Below are positions 51,716 to 54,758 of a stretch of DNA of 54,758 nucleotides, in pieces; positions within the stretch are counted from its first letter, which is position 1, and each line of letters starts with the position of its first letter. Under the pieces are notes generated by a model. It worked only from the letters and a program-made list of their open reading frames with translations, ran no database searches and had not been told where the DNA came from. Both the position numbers and the translations under genes were made by a program. Location of the stretch: NCBI GenBank assembly GCA_018654745.1, contig JABILA010000118.1:1-54758 (forward strand), written 5' to 3'. This DNA is from Alphaproteobacteria bacterium (GTDB lineage Bacteria; Pseudomonadota; Alphaproteobacteria; UBA2966).

Positions 51716-53317
51716 GTGCACACAGGATGGTCGCCAGACCACACGCGCAAATCTGCTGGCCTGATGGTTTCAGCCTTCCTTGGATTGATTGCATTTCTGA
51801 TATTGCCGATCACGGCATATTCGGCACCGGCAAACAGACGTGCCGTGGCGGTCATCATCGGCAACACAGATTACAGCAGCCGCATTCCGCGCGTTGAATT
51901 TGCCGGCAATGATGCTGATGCCTTCAGAAAATTTGTTGTCGACGTTCTGGGCTATGATCCTGAGAATATTATTGATCTGCGCAATGCGACCAAAGCCCAG
52001 ATGGAAACAGCTTTTGGTAATGACAGATCACCCGAAGGCAAGCTTTGGCGCTACCTTGACCCGAAGGGGCGCAGTGATGTGACGGTGTTTTATTCCGGCC
52101 ATGGCGTTCCCGGTCTCAAGGACAAACGGGGATATCTTCTGCCCGTTGATGCCGATGCAGAGACCCCGGAAATCAATGGATATTCCCTGGACACCTTGCT
52201 GGGAAATCTTGGAAAGCTGGAGACCAAATCTGTTTCTGTTTTTCTGGATGCCTGTTTTTCAGGTGATAGCCAAAAAGGCATGCTGATACAGGGAGCCTCA
52301 GGGATCACCATCGCCCCAAAGATGCCTGATAGCTCTTCGGCAATGACGATCATCTCGGCAGCCCAGGGCGATCAGGTTGCGTCCTGGGATTTCAAGGCGA
52401 AGCACGGTCTGTTTACCAAACATCTGTTGGATGGGCTTTATGGCGAGGCCGACCGAAACGAATACGGTAATGGTGACGGCCAGGTGGCACTGTCTGAAGT
52501 CAGTGAATATCTGGACGATACAATGACCCGGGCGGCAAGAAGATCGTACGGCAGGCATCAGAATGCCTGGGCGCGGGGCGACGGCGACGAAATCCTGGTT
52601 AAGGAGATTCCTTCTGAGCGAAAGAAACCGGAAATCGTTGCAAGTCTGAAACCGGAAACAGTAGTTGTTGTTACAAACCCGACGCCACAGCCAAAGCCAG
52701 CGACAAAAACAATCACCCACAGTCTGAAGCTTGTGCCTCTGAAGGCGGGGGATCAAGTTCGGTACAACAACCGGACGGTAACGTTTGTTCGCAAAGACCG
52801 CGTCATCACAGTTATCAAAGATGATGAGGGGTACGAAGAAAAGCTTTTGTTTGGTGTCTTCCCACTCGACAAGGTAATCAGCCAAAGAAGAGAGGAAAAA
52901 AATGACTCCCTGTTTAAATACCCCGCGGACCGCGACTTGCTGAATAAGGCAAAGGCATTTTTGCCCTTCAGAGTTGGCCAGAAACTTGAGACAGAAATCA
53001 ACATTGAAAACGCCAGGGAGAATATCTGGCGCGGTAAGGTCTGGTTCACGATCTGGGTTCTGGCGAAAAAAAATAAAAGCAAAAGCGGCCACAAAGGAGA
53101 GATATTCGATATCAAGCTGGAGGTGACGCAGATCCGGCGAAGTGGCGAGCGATATTACACCTTCATCCAAAACATAGAGTTCAGCCCGGCTCTCGGCCTT
53201 GCTGTATCAGTGGACGAAAAAATTGACTATTCAATATTCGCCAAGTGGAAATATAAATTCCTCACACTTGGATCATTCCATTTACTTGCAGGTAACAGCC
53301 CGGTTGCCAGCGAATAG
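51716..53317 (+). CDS. Exported caspase-like (C14) protease with a distinct C-terminal domain
   Basis: 533 residues from a GTG at 51716 behind GAGGAG. Leader (about 14-37) and caspase domain align residue for residue with the upstream paralogue: H129 in FYSGHGVPG and C180 in FLDACFSGDS. After residue about 290 the proteins diverge. A Lys/Pro/Thr-rich linker (TNPTPQPKPATKTITHS) leads to a C-terminal domain of about 190 residues, with AGDQVRYNNRTVTFVRKD and, later, GEIFDIKLEVTQIRRSGERYY, mostly beta and containing WFTIWVLAKKNKSKSGHKGE. No known family recognised for that part. Probably cleaves a periplasmic or surface protein; the trigger is unknown. Confidence 0.85.
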   Translation: MHTGWSPDHTRKSAGLMVSAFLGLIAFLILPITAYSAPANRRAVAVIIGNTDYSSRIPRVEFAGNDADAFRKFVVDVLGYDPENIIDLRNATKAQMETAFGNDRSPEGKLWRYLDPKGRSDVTVFYSGHGVPGLKDKRGYLLPVDADAETPEINGYSLDTLLGNLGKLETKSVSVFLDACFSGDSQKGMLIQGASGITIAPKMPDSSSAMTIISAAQGDQVASWDFKAKHGLFTKHLLDGLYGEADRNEYGNGDGQVALSEVSEYLDDTMTRAARRSYGRHQNAWARGDGDEILVKEIPSERKKPEIVASLKPETVVVVTNPTPQPKPATKTITHSLKLVPLKAGDQVRYNNRTVTFVRKDRVITVIKDDEGYEEKLLFGVFPLDKVISQRREEKNDSLFKYPADRDLLNKAKAFLPFRVGQKLETEINIENARENIWRGKVWFTIWVLAKKNKSKSGHKGEIFDIKLEVTQIRRSGERYYTFIQNIEFSPALGLAVSVDEKIDYSIFAKWKYKFLTLGSFHLLAGNSPVASE

Positions 53318-53346
53318 GATTATTGATCGAATCCGGTCTCGCGGTT

Positions 53347-54468
53347 TCATTTGAAGGCTGGGAAACGCCCCAAGACATCGACAACCCGGTTTATCTGTTG
53401 CTCCGTAATTTCCGGGTAGAGGGGCAGAGAAAGACTGTGTTTATGGATCTTTTCCGCAACAGGAAAGTTGCCCACCTTGTATCCCAAGTGATTGTAGCAT
53501 TCCTGTAGATGGATCAGTCCGTGATAATGGACTTGTGCCATAACCCCCCGGTCCCGAAGCCAGCTGAGACAGTCATCGCGATCTTCAACCAGAACAGCAT
53601 AAAGATGGTATACGGGTTCGGCCCCGGCCGCAGTAGCGGGTCGGGTGACGGACAAGGAAGACAATTTCCGGTCATACCATTTCGCTGCCCGGCGACGATT
53701 TTTGGTCCATTGAGGCAAATATGGCAGCTTGGCCAACAAGACAGCGGCTTGCAGTGTATCAAGACGAGAGTTGTATCCTATTTCAGTATGGACATGACGC
53801 TCGGTCTGGCCGTAGTCGGCCAGGCGTTTGATTTTCTGAGCCAGATCAGGGTCGTCGGTCAGTACCATGCCGCCATCACCAAAAGCGCCAAGGTTCTTGC
53901 CGGGATAGAAACTGAAGCAGGCCAAATCACCTGTCGTGCCCGTCATTCTGCCTGCGATCCGGGCCATTGGTGCCTGCGCAGCGTCTTCAATAATACGAAT
54001 GTCACGTGCCCGGCAAATCTCTTCCAGAGCAACGAGATCAACCGGATGACCATGATTATGAACGACAATTACGGCGCGGGTTCGATCTGTTATCGCTTGC
54101 TCCAGCGCTACCATATCCATTTGACGGAAATGCGGTTCTACGTCGACAAAAACCGGCGTAGCACCGGTATGTGAAATAGCGAAAGCAACCGATATCCAGG
54201 TGTCAGGTGTGGTAATGACTTCGTCTCCCGGGCCGATATCAAGGCTACGAACAGCGAGCATGAGACTGTCCGTTCCTGAAGCAACACCAATAGCGTATCG
54301 ACGACCATGCAACGCGGCAAAGGCTTGTTCAAATTCTGATAAGGCCGATCCCCGAATGAAATCTGCTTGCCTGATGACGCTTTGCATTGCGGTTGAAAGA
54401 TCATCGGCGATCAATGCGCAATGCAAGGCCAGATCATTAAAGGGGATAATTTGTTCTTGGTCACTCAT
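53347..54468 (-). CDS. DegT/DnrJ/EryC1/StrS-family aminotransferase
   Basis: 373 residues. The PLP lysine is K191 in SFYPGKNLGAFGDGG, with IEDAAQAPMAR and GYNSRLDTLQAAVLLAKL as further hallmarks. These enzymes transaminate nucleotide-linked keto-sugars to amino sugars for lipopolysaccharide, capsule or glycan. An acyltransferase remnant lies just upstream on the same strand, only two bases from the start, which fits an amino-sugar N-acylation step. It ends 29 bases from the convergent caspase gene. Confidence 0.93.
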   Translation of the reverse strand: MSDQEQIIPFNDLALHCALIADDLSTAMQSVIRQADFIRGSALSEFEQAFAALHGRRYAIGVASGTDSLMLAVRSLDIGPGDEVITTPDTWISVAFAISHTGATPVFVDVEPHFRQMDMVALEQAITDRTRAVIVVHNHGHPVDLVALEEICRARDIRIIEDAAQAPMARIAGRMTGTTGDLACFSFYPGKNLGAFGDGGMVLTDDPDLAQKIKRLADYGQTERHVHTEIGYNSRLDTLQAAVLLAKLPYLPQWTKNRRRAAKWYDRKLSSLSVTRPATAAGAEPVYHLYAVLVEDRDDCLSWLRDRGVMAQVHYHGLIHLQECYNHLGYKVGNFPVAEKIHKHSLSLPLYPEITEQQINRVVDVLGRFPAFK

Positions 54469-54470
54469 CC

Positions 54471-54632
54471 TTAAACACCTGAATTGTTATGTCCGGGAAT
54501 ACCGGTCTTAACAACCCTGGCTGGGTTTCCGGCCACAAGTGAATTTTCGGCAACATCAGTCGAGACAACAGCACCAGCAGCGACTATGGAATTTGCACCT
54601 ACGGAAATATCGGGCAGCAGGGTAATCCCCCC
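54471..54632 (-). pseudogene. 3' end of a left-handed beta-helix acyltransferase, cut by the insertion element
   Basis: A minus-strand frame ends at TAA 54471-54473 and reads upstream through GITLLPDISVGANSIVAAG and GNPARVVKTG, the end of the hexapeptide-repeat fold of NeuD/PglD-type sugar acetyltransferases. Continuity stops near 54630-54636, where the sequence becomes the left end of an IS3-family-like element, so the gene has lost its 5' part here. The lost part may lie beyond the element, outside the window. Confidence 0.75.
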
Positions 54633-54758
54633 GAAAATTAGTGGTGTTCACGGGTAGAATTTTCTCGGCATTATATCTGAGGAGATTTTGAATGAAAAAT
54701 GGACGATTTAGCGACACGCAGATTATGGGTATTCTGAAGCAGGCGGAGGGCGGTGTGC
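54633..54758 (+). mobile_element. Left end of an IS3-family-like insertion sequence (truncated by window)
   Basis: The end CCCCCCGAAAATTAGTGG is of the kind seen at the tips of many IS3-family elements, and a transposase OrfA start follows 50 bases in. The precise terminal base is uncertain by several bases. Only the left end lies in the window. Confidence 0.7.
54692..54758 (+). CDS. IS3-family transposase OrfA, 5' end only
   Basis: ATG 54692 follows GAGGAGA; the 22 visible codons read MKNGRFSDTQIMGILKQAEG, the start of the helix-turn-helix OrfA of IS3-family elements (related to those beginning MKNGRFTEEQI). OrfA and the downstream OrfB would normally be joined by a -1 frameshift. The remainder is beyond the window. 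Confidence 0.8.
   Translation, partial: MKNGRFSDTQIMGILKQAEGGV

Overview
The window reads as chromosomal DNA of an alphaproteobacterium. The best evidence is the block murA - DUF2948 - hisG (short form) - hisD - UPF0262 - low-molecular-weight phosphatase - infA - maf - RNase E/G - yacG (39.7-47.2 kb), an order typical of that class, together with UPF0262 and DUF2948, which are mainly alphaproteobacterial. I would place it near Rhodospirillales/Kiloniellales-type marine lineages, but the genus cannot be fixed from this sequence alone.

Layout. 0.6-5.3 kb is a signalling cluster: two HDFNN-type hybrid histidine kinases and an OmpR-type response regulator. 5.3-17.3 kb is a mixed metabolic stretch (DUF2848, cytochrome P450, VOC protein, serine/threonine dehydratase-like and 3-hydroxyacyl-CoA dehydrogenase-like genes, alpha/beta hydrolase, FAD oxidoreductase, YceI, dual CDGSH protein divergent from a LysR regulator, HCCA-isomerase-like protein, DUF2161). 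17.4-22.5 kb is a catabolic operon of a UbiD-type decarboxylase and the two subunits of a hydantoinase/oxoprolinase. 22.5-29.6 kb is a sugar ABC importer (gts/ugp/mal type) with its cupin neighbour, divergent from a response regulator/sensor kinase pair that probably controls it; a decameric direct repeat lies between them. 29.6-35 kb holds poorly known genes: a heme-binding beta-barrel protein, a three-gene run of unknown (two exported) proteins, small conserved proteins and a cold-shock protein. 35.1-37.4 kb is a tightly coupled DUF1611 (DgcN-like) plus fold-III PLP racemase pair. After an RRM protein, an unknown gene and tRNA-Phe comes an Hpt/receiver pair, then the conserved housekeeping block.

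From tRNA-Thr(GGU) at 47.8 kb rightwards the character changes. Intergenic gaps are long, there are tandem 37-bp repeats, orphan lipoprotein and membrane-protein genes, and two tandem exported caspase-like proteases sharing a nearly identical N-terminal half and leader but carrying unrelated C-terminal domains. Surface-polysaccharide genes follow (a DegT-type aminotransferase and an acyltransferase cut short at its 5' side), and the window ends inside an IS3-family-like element. This right end looks like an accessory island, and the paired caspase genes are the most unusual system seen here. All functions are inferred from sequence reading; no database search was run.
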